Below the pieces are notes generated by a model. The model was given only the letters and a program-made list of their open reading frames with translations. It did no database searches and was not told the origin of the DNA. 64,000 bases of DNA from Paguma larvata (Eukaryota; Chordata; Mammalia; Carnivora; Viverridae): NCBI GenBank assembly GCA_030068075.1, contig CM057844.1, forward strand, positions 3,472,001-3,536,000, given 5' to 3'. Of the stretch, positions 1 to 13,982 are shown piece by piece; position 1 is the first letter of the stretch; each line of letters opens with the position of its first letter. Position numbers and translations under genes: made by a program.

Positions 1-509
1 CTGGCCCAAAGCAGATGCCCAGAGATGTTGCTATAGAGAGCCTTTATAGCAGGTACCCAGGCAGCCAGTGAACCATACCCCTGGGGATCTGGGTTGGCCA
101 CCAGCAGTATCTGCTCTAGGGTCTTCTGTAGAGACTTCTCAAATCTTGCTTGACACTGCAGCCCCCAGATGTGGGGGCAGAAAGGGTGGCAGACAGGGGG
201 GTTGTGGAGTGGGAGAAAGGAAAGGGAGAAGTTCTCTATATCCCTTGCCACTGAAATCTGTATTTGAAAGTCGACTCTCTGCCTCAGGAAACCTGACCCC
301 TTACCCAACAAGTGATCTCCCTTTTCATTCACCTCAAAATCTGAGTCATGCGTGGTGCAGCATGGCCAGACCCAGCATGAGCAGAATTGTGGGTGTCTCC
401 TCTCACTACCATGGGAGGGGGGATGTTTATTCATGCGAGTGAGGCTGGATGCACTTGCTTTGCTCCTTTGCATTTTGATTGTTTTCTCTAGCCTGCTGCT
501 GAGCCCCCC
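1..509. other. Unique non-coding sequence
   Basis: No repeat or gene recognised. A 124-codon ATG-started frame (68-442, plus) has G-rich low-complexity composition, no recognisable domain and no splice or promoter context, so it looks like chance. Confidence 0.5.
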
Positions 510-827
510 TTTGTTTTTTGTTTTTGTTTTTATATATGTTTTTAATATAATTTATTGTCAAATTGGTTTCCATACAACACGCAGTGCTCATCCCAACAAG
601 TGCCCTCCTCAATGCCCATTACCCACTTTCCCTTCTCCCCAACCCCCCATCAACCCTCCGTTTGTTCTCTTTATTTAAGAGTCTCTCATGGTTTGCCTCC
701 TTCTGTCTCTATAACTTTTTCCCCCCTCCCCTCCCCCTTGGTCTTCTGTTAAGTTTCTCAAGATCCACATATGAGTGAAAACATATGGTATCTATTTTTC
801 TCTGACTGACTTATTTCACTTAGCATC
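510..827 (-). mobile_element. L1 3'-end fragment, 5' truncated
   Basis: The reverse complement reads as the 3' end of the carnivoran L1 also present at 9.8 and 29.5 kb: the last ORF2 codons, the purine-rich 3'UTR, then the tail, which appears as T-rich sequence at the left edge. Compared with the other copies it carries many substitutions, so it is older. No convincing TSD was found. It is truncated just after the segment reading TTATTTCACTTAGCAT on the plus strand. Confidence 0.85.
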
Positions 828-1530
828 AGTATTTTATCAATATTAAAGAAAGCACACCTTCTAAGGACAAGTACTACTAATTATACAACAGAGCCTATTA
901 TCTATACTGAGGTACAACTAGGTGTGTAATTAGCAAGACATTCATTCCTGTCTTGCAGTCGTTGCATGGACTGCCATGTTGATTTCTTCCCTGCTCCTCA
1001 GGGTCTTCCAGCATCTCCCAAGATTGTGCTGGGCCCTAGAGGCTGTTCTCTCTGTTTTCCTCTGGAATAGCACTGCTTTTGATCAAATTCTAATAATTGT
1101 TCAGTCTCACCATAACAGCAATAACAATGTCAACCTCTGACATTTGTACAGGGAAAGGACATCATTTCTGTTTTTGTTAAGGCTGATATTTTGAGCCTGT
1201 GTTCACTCAACAAATGAACACTAACTTTCAGTTACAGCTTTGGACCAGAAAACAATGAAGGTAGAGGGAAAAAAAAAGAAGGGGAAAAGTCATAGACCAG
1301 GGGTAGAGTTGAAGTATGGAGTGAGCTTCCAGAGTACGAATTTCTGAAGATTTTGAGAAGGATGGCTTAGGATAATGAACTTGATCCCCTTCAAAGGTAA
1401 AATAGTAGATACAAACAACCATCGATTCCTCTTCAGTCATTGCACTAACTGGGCTAAGATTCCTCGAGTTTACCTCACCTGGACAGTAGACCCCAGGGAG
1501 TCATAGGTTATTTCATTTGGATCAAGGAAC
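828..1530. other. Unique non-coding sequence
   Basis: AT-rich, with stop codons in every frame. No repeat, gene or splice-flanked open segment was recognised. Confidence 0.4.
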
Positions 1531-1640
1531 ACACACACATGTATGATATATGTATATACACATATATGTATATTTATATTTGTATATGTATAATATGTAC
1601 ATAAATACATATGTGTATGTATAAAATATATATGTATGTG
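1531..1640. repeat. AT-rich microsatellite (CA/TA/TATG mix)
   Basis: A run of ACAC followed by alternating ATGTATAT, CATATAT and TATG units over about 110 bp. It is imperfect and probably a decayed dinucleotide array. Confidence 0.8.
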
Positions 1641-3154
1641 TTCAGTACATTAGTTGAAGATTAAATCTATGATCTAGAGTCTGCAATTTACAGAAAACTG
1701 GGACTTTCTGATATGAAACAGCTGTACATTTGACATTAGATCCTGTCCTTTTCTCATCACATTCTTCTGCAAACTCTTGATTTAGGAAGAACCATCGCTG
1801 TCCCTCAAAAACTTTTATCCAAATTGAGAATATATTAGAGAGAATCTTCCCACAGCAAAAGATAGAAATATCAACCCAAACGGGCTTAAACGAAGAGACA
1901 AATGTACTGGTGTATGGAAATGGGATGACCATGACTGGTCATCAACAGGATCCAAGTTTTCAAATGATGCCATTATGATGTGTGCCTACATCACTTGCCA
2001 CTCGGCCCTGCTTCCTTTGTGTTGGTTTGTCCTTAGACCATCTCTTGATAAAGTTTGGGTAGAACAGATGAAAGAATGCCAATGTTTGACCACTTGGTTT
2101 ATTGGCCTTGTAGACACCACTCAGGTGGGAGAAATCATAGATATGCACTCTACCCAGATGTTCTCCTGCCTGAAAGTCTCATTTCCTTTTTATTCAAAAT
2201 CCAAATGTTTGTTCTTTATTATTTCACTTTTTCTCTCATGTTTCTTCTTGCACAAATCTTGTTCTTGCTGCCAAAGCAAGGACAAGTTTTGTCCTGCTCC
2301 CAATGGCTCTTAATTCTATTTACATGGGCTTTTTTCCTAATTATAATGCAGGGGCAGAGTATCAGAGAAACTAGGGATGTAGTCAGTGAAGCTTGTATTT
2401 TACAAAGACTTAATTCTACTCAGTAAAATACTGGGTGCTGGGCTCTCCTTAGTACTAAGAATTGTAGGAAGGTGAAATTGTTGATAAGTCTACCAGCCTC
2501 TTCCCCAAATAGTGACTGGCATCCCCAAAGTCTGCTTTACCCACTTGCTCTTGTCTAAATTTATTAACTTAATGTATTTTTTTCTACCAGCTAGTCTTGA
2601 CTACCTTTATTTCCCTCAACACAATGGATTGCCCACCTGACTCATAGTGAGTGTCCACTCCACAAAATCCACTTTGGCTCTGGAAAGCAGCGGGGGGACC
2701 TGGGCACACCAGGACTGTGAGACAGTTCTGAAAGATGAAGAGCTGGTGGGAATATATTGAGAGAAATCCACAGAACCAAGTGACCTGCAGTCCTGTACAG
2801 AGAAAGAAGCGTACTTTCAAAGCAATTGTTCTCTGCAGCACCCCATAGTAACCTCAAGGTTATAGGTGATGGAGCTCAGTGAAGTGGCCTGTGGGCAGCA
2901 AAACACCGAGGATAGGATGACTCTGCTAGGGTCTGCTTCTGAGAGGGACTGAAGCAGTGGTACAATATGTATGTAATTGTTGACCAAACTTGCCTGGGAT
3001 CATTCACCTCTCAAATAAACTGCTTGCACTGGAATCCTTGTCTCATGATCTCTTTTTGGAGGGCAACTCAATCTGAGATAACATTTACTGCTAATACACC
3101 ATTATGTAGGCACCAAGCAAAGAGAAAGCACAAAGAGGTGACAATGAATTCCAC

Positions 3155-3260
3155 CTAGAGGGATTTCCAAGGAAGACTTCCTGGAGGTAGTAACATCATG
3201 ACTGAGGGAAGAATATCACTGAAAGTTGTGGAAATGAGAAAAGGCAGATACATAAAGCAG
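3155..3260 (-). mobile_element. Possible L2 fragment
   Basis: GGAAGACTTCCTGGAGGTAG resembles the conserved block near the L2 3' end in reverse orientation. Divergence is high and the boundaries are approximate. Confidence 0.35.
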
Positions 3261-3297
3261 AGAATCAGCTCCATGAGCTTCCTCTCTGCAAATCTTA

Positions 3298-3372
3298 TTT
3301 ATATTATATATATGTATATGTATGTATATATATATGAATATAGGTGAGGGGGTATGTGTGTGTGCATGTGGT
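3298..3372. repeat. TA/TATG/TGTG microsatellite
   Basis: Alternating TATATA, TATG and GTGTGT units over about 75 bp in otherwise unique AT-rich DNA. Confidence 0.75.
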
Positions 3373-6300
3373 AATATTTAAACTATTAGCTCAAACATTA
3401 ACTATTAATGTCTGAATTTTAACTGATAATACACATTCAAACTAATGATGAAATATCAGATGCTTTATGGTAAGTGAAAATGGATTTGGGATTTTCTTAT
3501 CCTGATTCTGCTTTTGATCACAAGAAATACAAGAGGCAAAAGAATCATTTATATTTATAATCTCCCAATTCTTTCTAAGGGCATTGGGTACTGGTAATTG
3601 CAGAGTACCTTAAAGTTTAACTGGAGGAAGTTTCTACCTACCTGGTTGACCGGGTAGGGACTAACATATAACCAGGGCTATGGGGAAACCCAAGCTGGTA
3701 GAGGGAAGGGGGAAAAACAGAGTGAAATGTGGGGTCAAGGAAGAAAAGCTTTGGAAAGTTTGGCACTGTATTAGGGGCAGGAGAAATGTTTAAAAAGTAA
3801 TCTCGTTTTTGCATTGCCAAAAAGGGAGATCTGGGAAAGGTGGTTTTATGGATACACTCCTTCTGAGAAGACATGTTTCAGATCTTATTCCTTTTGCACC
3901 TGTTCCTCCCTCTCCCCACTTTGGCACTATCTAGATTCTCACCAGCTTAGACAGTAATTCTGCATTTACGGGGCCGGGCTCTTATATAAAATGAAGTGGG
4001 GAACAGTGAGACAGGCCAATACCTCAGTCAACACTTCCTTTATCAGTATAGAGCCCAGGGCTAAGGGCAAGAGGCTCCTAATATCCCAGGTTATCATTTA
4101 CAGTTCCTCCATGAAAGAAGTATTGTGACCCTCACTCACAGATGGCATGAGCTGGGAGATACATGAAGCCCAAGAAAATTATTCCAGAATATTAATATCT
4201 CACAAAAAATTCACAAGCAATAGTTAATATTTAACTGGTAATTTAAATGTTTAAAATACTAAAAGAAATGTGATGTGCTATGGAACAGGATGGAATTTGT
4301 AGAAATTTGAAAAATCAGTTCCAAAGAAGCACTTTCCTGGTGACAGGCTACTTTGGACTAAGTGCCCCAAGACTCCAGGGGATTATACATCCAAATAATC
4401 TGATGTTAGAAAAGGGATATTTGGTTGAAAATTCTGAAAACTACTCTGGAAAAATATTGAGCCAACAGCTCAGCCTCAGGGTCTCCATCTGTCACCTAGT
4501 TTTGTAAGGTTATAACTTCATTTTCAAGTTCAACTAAAATAAGCAATATGCTTCTTATGGGACAGATCTTAGGGCTGCTGAAATAATGCAATCAAGGCTC
4601 TGCTTCTCTGGGGACATAGACAAGTGAGTGCCTTTGAAGGCACCGTTGGCCCTTGGCCCATGCTGGAGGTCCCTAGCAGATAGTTCCAGGTCTTTCTGCC
4701 TAAGAACTTCCTCTGGCTGAGAGTGTGCTTTGCCCAAAGTTTGAGGGAGACTAGACATCCCAGGGAGTTCATGTTCCAGAAGCAACCTCCTAAAACTAAG
4801 GCATATAGTTGGGTGATCAATAGACCAGCTTCCTCGGTCTTTAGTCTCTAAGTGTGTTCTTAAAATGAGCCCCACTATCCACAGGCAGAGCCTTCTCAAT
4901 GCCTCACCATTTATAGGTTTTCCTCTCTTTCCATCTCCTACTGGTGACTCCTCAAGTTCTTTCCCAAGTCAAGTGCTGGGTGGGCATTAGAATCTTTGTC
5001 TCAGGGTCTATTTTTTTTTTTTTTTGTGGGAGAAGGGCAGGGTGGAAAAGTAAGACCACATCTGCCATGCACTGTGAGAAGCTGTAATGGTCGTGTTATG
5101 CAAAACTAGGAAGCCCAAAGAGAAAATAATGAATTCCAAAGGAGAATGGTGAGGTGAGGGGTAGAGGGAGCAACATAAATTTCTCAGAAGTGGTGCCATT
5201 ACAGCTTAGTGAAGAATGGTGAGTTGGAGTTCACCACAAGGTTGCAGCAATGAGAAGGGTACACAAAAGTAGAGGGGTGAGGATGCAAGGCCATGAGGCA
5301 TGAAGACCCTTGATTGACTAGGGGAGCAGCAAGATCCTATTAGGGGCCTCACTTTTTTTCATCTGCACAATAGGAGGAGAGGCCAAAATAGCCTCCTAGA
5401 ACCTATTGATCCCTAATATTCTGTAATTCCAGCTTTAGCTCTCATTCAGAGAAAATGACTGGAGATCAGGACCGTGGACTATCAACTCTTCCAGGGGCCC
5501 TTCAAAGAATTCTGTTTGTCAGCACAAGGTAGGAGCAAAGGAAAAAGAGGGAGGGCAGGAAGCAAGCACCCCTCCAAAGGGCTTGCTTTTAATTTAAGCC
5601 ACATTAAGTGATGAGTCTCAGTTGACCAGAATGCACAAGGAGTGGTGGAAAAAAGGTATTCCTCTCTGAGCCTTCTGGGGGGAAACTCAGTCTGGAAGAG
5701 GAAGAGAAGGAACCTGGGAATGGGAGAGAATAAGAGGGGGTACATCTCAAACTGGAACACTTGGTTTAAAATAATAGGTGAGCTAAATGGAATTATTAGC
5801 AGAAGGAGCTTAGATGACAGCTTTCTCCAGAGGATTGGGGTGCAGGGGGTGTGGAGATGGCTTCACGCTGCTCTTCTTGGAGTGGTCCTCTCTCATGAAT
5901 GAAATATTGCCATGCTTGCTGGACATCTTACCACAGTGGGTTTAATAGCCATGAGTCAAGGTGCAGAATTTATACAATATTGAAAAGGAAACTTCTTGGA
6001 TTTATTCAGGTGCACACCAGATGTTGTGCTGGCATTCGCCCTGCAAGGAGGTACTCTTGGAAATCAACTGCAGGCCCTGGAATCCCACACTCCTTTCCCA
6101 GTTAACTCTTAGGAGACCACATCTACCAACCCTGAGACCATCTGTGGTCAAGAGGAGCTGGTGGTCATAAGTTAGGTAGTCAGCGACATTTGTTCAATGT
6201 TGCGACATGCAAAGCCACGCCCAAAGCACAACACGTAATATGTGAGAAGTACCATAAAGGTCTCTGTGTTGCAAAGGATTTAATTAATGTAGTAGGACCT

Positions 6301-8907
6301 ACATAGAGGATAAACGGATAAATGGTAACTTGCATGTTGACATTGATTTAACTAATTATGAAGTCCTCTATTAGGAAAACAATGTCAAATGTGTACTTAT
6401 ATTTTCAGAATTTTCATGTTTGGTTGGGGATCCTAATCTGGAAGTTCACAGAAAAAAAGGGAGCCATATTTTAGCCTTCTCTATCCCCCTTATCATACTC
6501 AAAGGCCCAAGTGATGTAAACAGCAGGTGTCTAAGAGATGTTGCCTATTGTGAAATTCCTAGGGGATCTTGGACTCACAGATCAAAGAGTGGTCTTTGTG
6601 AACCACATGGCTCTGTCCATGTCCTGTGACATCTCTGGGCCATGGTTTCCCCACCTGTAAAATGAGAGACAGTCTTAAGATGAAGTCTTTCTTTTCCCCC
6701 TCCATGAAATACCATAAAATCCACATCCATCCTAGGAAAGAAGCAGCCACTGAAATCCACATGGATTGAATTCAGCCATGAATTCTCGTATAAAGTTAGA
6801 TTTGTTATGGAAAGCATATCTTCTTGTTGACATAGCTTATCCAAGAGTATCCCTGCAGTGTTTCCCCCGACCCCCATCTTGTTTGGGTATGAGTCATACA
6901 GCATAACCCTCATAACTACAAAGCGAGGAAACACTTGAAAATTGGTCTCACTGACCACAAGAGGGCAAGGCACTGTGGCCTCAGCAAAGCCCCTGGGTGA
7001 CATTTGGGTTAAGAGCTTGCTGAAGGAGACTCCTAGGTAAGGAAAAGTCCATAACATACTCTGTTATGGAAATGACAAAAAAAAAAGTGATCATTGAAAC
7101 TAAAAGACCAAAAAAGATTCTGTAATTGAAGAAAATTATTTTCTTCAATGCATACAATACAATCATTGATCAAGGCAAAGCTATCTGAATTTTGAAGATT
7201 CTGGCATGCTCTGGCATGAAAACTACTGTGGCAACATCAAGATGTTTTATTCATAAGCAATAGGCATCCATGATTGTGTCTGTCTTTTTAGCATCTTATT
7301 TCATTCAGATGAAATGTGTATTTCTCCCACTCAACCATTTGCTCTGTTAAGACTATCAGTCATGAGTCTCTGATACCCTGGACACTGGTGGTCTGAAATA
7401 CCCAGGCTGAGCCAATCAGAGTCTTCTATGAGAATTCTTCTAACTGGAATTGATGTGAAGGGTCCTAGTTCCTCCATGGTCCCCGTATTGCTGGGAAGCA
7501 ATGTCCCAGTATTCCAGAATAAGCTGTGGTTCCAGCTTCCTCTGACACCCAGCCAGGGATGAAGAGGCAAGCACAAAAAGAGAACAGGGGCAAGAGACAG
7601 AGTTCCAGTCCTTGGTCACCCTGAGGGTGAGCTCCAGTCCCTACTCCACAACTGCCTTCTTGAGGTCTAGGCTTCTTTTTCTTCCCTCTCTTATTTTAAA
7701 GTGTCTATCTTTCATTTGCGAATGTAGAACTCTAAAATGAAAGAATTTGCAAATGAAAGTATTCCTGCTCTGTGTGTAGCAAAACACCTTCTCAGAGATC
7801 CTGGAACAACAACTTACTATTTATTGCCATCCTCAGAGTCTAGATTGCTCTGCTTCTGGATCCATCTGTGGCTACCTGACCTAGAAAGGCTGGAAAAACA
7901 CAAGTGGGTTCTCCCAGAGAGAGAAAAGTACTGAACTTTCTTCCTATGGGAGCAGTATCTCTAGAACACTCCAAGGAAGGTGAACCAGCTCAGGCATCCA
8001 GGAGTTGTGATTTTATCTTTGTTCAAATGGCCATTCTTCTAGGTGGTTGTCAGAAGAAAGGACAGAAGTATATCAAAAGAAGGTTAAATCTGCCTTTGCC
8101 CAGAACAGTGAAAGACCTTTGGAATAAAAAGGAAGAAATGATGACAAGAGAAACCAATTAGAACTGTATGGGGTTAGACAAATCCATCTGCATTAGAACT
8201 TGGTGGAACAATTATTCATCATTTTAAACAAATTTTAGTCTACTGTGGTGGCTTCTCCATGGACCTAAAAGGTACTGGACATAGTCTTTTTATCCAATGT
8301 GTAATATTTCTTTTAAGATTTCTAACTGATGGTTGTTGAAAGCAAAACTATATTTAGCAAATTATCTCTTAGTAACCAAGGCCAGGAGAGAGTTCATAAA
8401 CACCTGACTCTTAGCATTCCCAAGATGTGAGTCAATAAATATTTGAGGCTATTGCCAGTTTTCAAGGCTCTTGCTTTAGAAATTTGTTTAAGATTCAAGA
8501 AAGAAGCAAAGGGAGCATCCATTTACTGGCTGGAGTACACGTCAGACATTTTGAAAAAACTTTCCATTCCTTACAAATTAGTCAGAACTCTTCAGGGGTA
8601 CCAAAAATGCTTCCATGGTAGGGCTTCTCACACTTCTCCAGCTCCATCTTCCCTTTTCCCTTTTTACCTTTTGTTTCCTGTTCATTCCCTGACTCTATTT
8701 GAGGATATGCTCTTTAGGATACAGAGAAATGGGAAATTTCTCTAATCATTGAAGTGTTAAGTTCTATTACCAATTCAAATTCAAAATTTGGCAATTTTCT
8801 AGTAAAGTTGAACTTTATCAGGTACTCTACGATCTACCTATTTCTCTTCCATGCATAAACCCTAAAGAAACTCCCATACTGCACAAGGAGAAATGTTCAT
8901 TGAAGGA
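3373..8907. other. Unique non-coding sequence with one MIR-like patch
   Basis: No gene recognised. All open frames are short (100 codons or fewer, apart from two overlapping minus frames of 114 and 160 codons at 4.6-7.1 kb). These have no familiar domain and include non-ATG starts. A MIR-like patch lies near 6.6 kb and is listed separately. The rest may hold decayed L2 or MIR that cannot be called by eye. Confidence 0.4.
6590..6690 (+). mobile_element. MIR-like SINE fragment
   Basis: The order CTGTGACATCTCTGGGC, then GTTTCCCCACCTGTAAAATGAG matches the MIR core, which reads GTGTGACCTTGGGC, then GTTTCC(C/T)CATCTGTAAAATG. Old, divergent and partial. Confidence 0.55.
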
Positions 8908-8919
8908 CTTTTTGGTTTT

Positions 8920-9051
8920 CTTTCTTTTCTTTCTTTTTCTTTTTCTTTTTTTTTTTATGATTTTTTAGACGTTTTTTTTTTTATTTGACTATAGTTGACA
9001 CACACTGTTACATTAATTTAAGCTGACAACACAGTGATTCAACAGAAGTGG
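8920..9051 (-). mobile_element. Older carnivoran L1 3' end with T/CT-rich tail
   Basis: A T- and CTTT-rich tract (8920-8985) precedes the block TATAGTTGACACACACTGTT, which marks the 3' end of older carnivoran L1s in reverse orientation. The likely TSD is CTTTT(T)GGTTTT at 8908-8919 and 9052-9062. It is 5' truncated to about 130 bp. Confidence 0.7.
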
Positions 9052-9062
9052 CTTTTGGTTTT

Positions 9063-9813
9063 AGGTACTCTAAAACTAAAATGATCTAAATATCCATTCA
9101 TTGGCAATGACAAATTGGAGATGCATTTTAATTACTACAGTTGTATCAGTAAACCAGATCTACTTTTTTTCAGCATAAACGATTTTGTAAAGTCTAATAG
9201 TGAAAAATGAAGCAAATTACAAATACAGATTTTTGTATACAAATAATACCTCATTTGTGTAAATTAAAAAAAACAACACATACATTCTTTATGGACACAT
9301 ACATATATATTATGAATTTTGAGATATATATCAGAGATATGTGAACCACCTTCAGAATAGAGGTTGTCTTTGGTGAAAGAAGCCATTCGGATAGAAGTGA
9401 GTTACAGTATCAACCAACATTGTGTTTCTTACTTTAATTATGTCTGAGAAAATATGGCACCATTTTTTGGATGCTACTTTGAAAAATGTGGGTTATATGT
9501 GCATGGGTTCTTTCAATATTCATCAATAAACCCTGAAATTTTGATAATTGAAAAGGTTTTGAAAGAACTAAAATTTGATGGGACAGCAAACAGAAACAAA
9601 CAGTAGACTTGATATTAAATAAAGTATTGTGGAATTTAAGAGTAAATTTCTAAACAGAGGAAACTCTTACTTTACTTTTATCTATTTTAATTAATATCTT
9701 TTCCCTTCAGGGTTTTATTAATATTTTACTTTTTTTAATTTAACTGCATATGTTTTTACAAACCATTGCAAATCCTTTGTAGAATGAAGCAAAATTTAAA
9801 CAAACCGATAAGC
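9063..9813. other. Unique AT-rich sequence
   Basis: No gene or repeat recognised. This is the left flank of the large L1-A insertion. Confidence 0.5.
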
Positions 9814-9827
9814 CATCCAGTCCTTTT
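9814..9827. repeat. Left target-site duplication of L1-A
   Basis: CATCCAGTCCTTTT is identical to 15134-15147. In element-sense orientation it begins AAAA and follows TT in the right flank, so the target is a perfect TT/AAAA L1-endonuclease site. Confidence 0.93.
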
Positions 9828-10083
9828 TTTTATTTTTATTTTTATTTTACTTTTTTAATTTTCTTTTTTTTTAATTTTATAATAGTTTATTTTCAAATTG
9901 GTTTACATATAACACCCAGTGTTCATCCCAACATGTGCCCTTTTTAATGCCCGTCACCCCCTCTCCCCCCTCCCTCACTTCCCACACCCTCAGTTTGTTC
10001 TTAGTCTTTGAGAGTCTCTTATGTTTTATCTCCCTCCCTCTCTGTGTCTTTGTTTTCTTTCCCCTCTCCCCTCCCCCTGGTTT

Positions 10084-13000
10084 TTACTTAGTCTCACAAA
10101 GTCCACCTATTCGTGGAAACATATGGTATCTGTCTTTTTCTGACTGACTTATTTCACTTAACATAACACCTTCCAGTTCCATCCATGTTGCTACACATGG
10201 CCAGATTTCATTTTTTCTCATTGCCACGTAGTAGTCCATTGTATATATGTACCACATCTTCTTTATCCACTTGTCAGTTGATGGGCACTTGGTCTCTTTC
10301 TGTGATTTGGCTATTGTCGAAAGTGCTGCTATGAAAATTGGGGTACACGTGCTCCTATGCATCAGCCTTCCTGTGTCTCTTGGGTAGATTCCTAGCAGTG
10401 CTATTGCTGGGTCAAAGGGTAGCTCTATTTTCATTTTTTTGAGGAACATCTACACCGTTTTCCAGAGTGGCTGCACCAGTTTGCATTCCCACCAACAGTG
10501 TAGGAGGGTGCCTGCTTCTCCACATCCTCGCCAGCATCTATAGTTTCCTGATTTGTTCATTTTAGCCACTCTGGTGTGAGGTGGTATCTCAGTGTGGTTT
10601 TGATTTGTATTTCGCTGATGATGAGTGACATTGAGCATCGTTTCATGTGTCGGTTGGCCATCTGAATGTCGTCTTTGGAGAAGTGTCTATTCATATCTTC
10701 TGCCCATTTCTTCACTGGGTTGTTTGTTTTTCGGGTGTGGAGTTTGGTAAGTTCTTTATAGATTTTAGATATTAGTCCTTTATCCGATATGTCATTTGCG
10801 ATGATCTTTTCCCATTCCGTTGGTTGCCTATTCGTTTTGTTGGTTGTTTCTTTTGCTGTGCAGAAGCTTTTTATCTTGATAAGGTCCCAGTAGTTCATCT
10901 TTGCTTTTAATTCCCTTGCCTTTGGAGATGTGTCGAGTAAGAAATTGGTGCGTCTTAGGTCAAAGAGGCTTTTTCCTGCTTTCTCCTCTAGGATTTTGAC
11001 GGTTTCCTGTCTCACATTCAGATCTTTTATCCATTTAGAATTTATTTTTGGGAGTGGTGTAAGAAAGTGGTCTAGTTCCATTCTTTTGCATGTTGCTGTC
11101 CAGTTCTCCCAGCACCATTTATTAAAGAGGCTGTCTTTTTTTCCATTAGATATATTTTCCCGCTTTGTCAAAGATTTGTTGGCCATATACTTGCGGGTCC
11201 ATTTCTGAGTTTTCTATTCTATTCCATTGGTCTATGTTTCTGTTTTAGTGCCAATATCAAACAGTCTTGATGACTACCGCTTTGTAGTAAAGGTTAAAGT
11301 CTGGGGTTGTGATGCCTCCCGCCTTGGTTTTATTCTTCAGTATTATTTTGGCTGTTCGAGGTCTTTTGTGGTTACATACAAATTTTAGGATTGTTTGCTC
11401 TAGCTTTGAGAAGAGAGCTGCTGCAATTTTGACTGAGATTGCATTGAATGTGTAGATTGCTTTGGGTAGTATTGCCATTTTCACGATATTTATTCTTCCA
11501 ATCCATGATCATGGGATGTTTTTCCATTTCCTTGTGTCTTCCTCAATTTCCTTCATAAGTTTTTTATAGTTTTCAGTGTAGAGGTCTTTCACCTCTTTGG
11601 TTAGGTTTATTCCTAAGTATTTTATGTTTTTTGGTGCAATTGTGAAAGGGATTAGCTTCTTTAGTTCTCTTTCTGCTGCTTCATTGTTGGTGTATAGAAA
11701 TGCCACCGATTTCTGTACATTGATTTTGTACCCTGCAACTTTGCTGAAATCATGGATCAGTTGTAGTAGGCTTTTGGTAGATTCCGTCGGGTTTTCCATG
11801 TAAAGTATCATGTCATCTGCAGAAAGTGAAAGTTTGACTTCCTCCTTGCCAATCTTGATGCCTTTTATTTTGTTTTGTTGTCTGCTTGCTGATGCTAAGA
11901 CTTCCTACACGATGTTAAATAGCAGTGGCGGGAGTGGACACCCCTGTCGTGCTCCTCATCTCAGGGGGAAGGCTCTCAATTTTTCCCCATTGAGGATGAT
12001 ATTAGCTGTGGGCTTTTCATAGATGGCTTTCATGATGTTTAAGTATGTTCCTTCTATCCCGACTTTCTCGAGAGTTTTTATTAAGAAAGGGTGCTATGTT
12101 TTGTCAAATGCTAATTCCGCATCTATTGACAGGATCATATGGTTCTTATCTTTTCTTTTGTTAATGTGATGTATCACGTTGTTTGATTTGCGAATATTGA
12201 ACCAGCCCTGCAACCCAGAGATGAATCCTACTTGATCATGGTGGATAATTCTCTTTATATGCTGTTGGATTCGATTTGCTAGTATCTTGTTGAAAATTTT
12301 TGCATCCATATTCATCAGGGATATTGGCCTGTAATTCTCTTTCTTTGCTGGGTCTCTATCTCGTTTGGGAACCAGAGTGATGCTGGCTTCATAGTATGAG
12401 TCCGGGAGTTTTCCTTCCCTTTCAGTTTTTTGGAACAGCTTGAGGAGGATAGGAATTAACTCTGTTTTAAATGTCTGGTAAAATTCCGCAGGAAAGCCAT
12501 ATGGTCCAGGGCTTTTATTTGCTGGGAGGTTTTTGATAACTGATTCTATTTCTTCACTAGTTATGGGTCTGTTCAAATTTTCTATTTCTTCCCGTTTGAG
12601 TTTTGGTAGCGTGCGGCTATTTAGGAAGCTGTCCATTTCTTCCAGATTGCCAAGTTTGGTAGCATATAATTTTCATAGTATTCTCTGATGATTGCTTGTA
12701 TCTCTGAGGGATTGGTTGTAATTTCTCCCTTTTCATTCACGATTTTATCTATTTGAGTTCTCTCCCTTTTCTTTTTGAGAAGCCTGGCTAGAGGTTTGTC
12801 TATTTTGTTTATTTTTTCAAAGAACCAGCTTTTGGTTTCATTGATCTGTTCCACTACCTTTTCTGTTTCCATATGATTAATTTGTGCTCTGATCTTTGTT
12901 ATTTCTCTCTTTCTGCTGGGCTTGGGTTGTTTTAGTTATTTTGCTTCTAGTTCCTTTAGGCGTGCTATTAGAATTTGTGTTATTGATTTTTCTTGTTTCT

Positions 13001-13936
13001 TGAGATGGGCCTGGATTGCAATATATTTCCCTCTCAGGACTGCCTTTGCTGCATCCCAGAGCGTTTGGGTTGTTGTATTTTCATTTTCATTTGTTTCTAT
13101 GTATTTTTAAATTTCTTCTCTGATTGCTTGGTTGACCCCCTCATCTTTTAATAGGTTGTTTCTTAGCCGCCATGTTTTTGGATATTTTCCAGGCTTTCTC
13201 CTGTGGTTGATTTCAAATTTCAAAGCATTGTGGTCTGACAGTGTGCACGGTATGATCTCAATTCTTTTATATATATTCAGAGCTTCCCTGTGCCCCAGAA
13301 TGCGGTCTATCTTGGAAAATGTACCGTGTGCAGTTGAGAAGAATGTAAATTCCTTTGCTTCTGGATGAAGGACCCTAAAGATGTCTGTGAGGCCCATCTG
13401 TTCTAATGTGTCGTTCAGGGCTATTGTTTCTGCGGAGATTTTCTGTTTTGTGGATCTATCCAATGCTGAGAGTGGAGTGTTAAGGTCCCCTACTATCAGG
13501 ACATTTTTATCGATGAAGTAGCTAATGTTTGTAATTCGTTGTTTTACAAATTTGGGTGTCCCCGAATTCGGTGCATAGATATTTACAATTGTTAGCTCTT
13601 CCTGCTGGATGGTCCCTGAGACTATTATATAATGTCCTTCTTCATCTCTTATTACATCGTTCATTTTAAGGTCTAATTTGTCTGATATAAGCGTGGCTAC
13701 TCCGCTTTCTTCTGACTTCCAGTAGCATGGTAGATAGTTCTCCATCCCCTCACTTTCAATCTGAAGGTGTCTTCAGGTTTAAGATGAGTTTCTTGAAGAC
13801 AACAAATAGATGGGTCTTGGTTTTGAATCCATTCTGTTATCCTGTGTCTTTTGATTGGCGCATTTAGTCCATTTACATTCAGTGTTAATACTGAAAAATA
13901 TGGGCTTACAGTCACTGTATTATCTGTAAGTTTCAT
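10084..13936 (-). pseudogene. L1-A ORF2 (endonuclease/reverse transcriptase), inactivated
   Basis: This is the remnant of the L1 ORF2 protein, which nicks target DNA and reverse-transcribes L1 RNA. The frame opens at 13936, where an endonuclease-like start is readable ([16 protein letters not shown], then CLQETHLK). It continues with an RT region containing SIDAELAFD, where the usual K is changed to L. A cysteine-containing C-terminal region ([16 protein letters not shown]) is read at 10.5-10.6 kb. The frame is broken many times: a shift near 13.7 kb, a stop at 13107, stops at 11956-11958 (TGA), 11509-11511 (TGA), 11257-11259 (TGA) and 11245-11247 (TAA), and a shift at about 10.56 kb. The last five lesions are also present in L1-B. 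It reads to a stop at 10084, earlier than in L1-B. Confidence 0.9.
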
Positions 13937-13982
13937 GTTTGTAAGGCTGTCTCTGGCCGTCGTGTTCTTTGCAACCTTTCCT

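Noticed and set aside
1642..2148. Adjoining minus-strand frames (96 and 62 codons) as a processed pseudogene
   Set aside because: No known protein was recognised, no poly(A) tail or TSD is visible, and the frames do not join.
4555..7057. Minus-strand frames of 114 and 160 codons as genes
   Set aside because: No domain, no splice or promoter support, and composition like the surrounding non-coding DNA.
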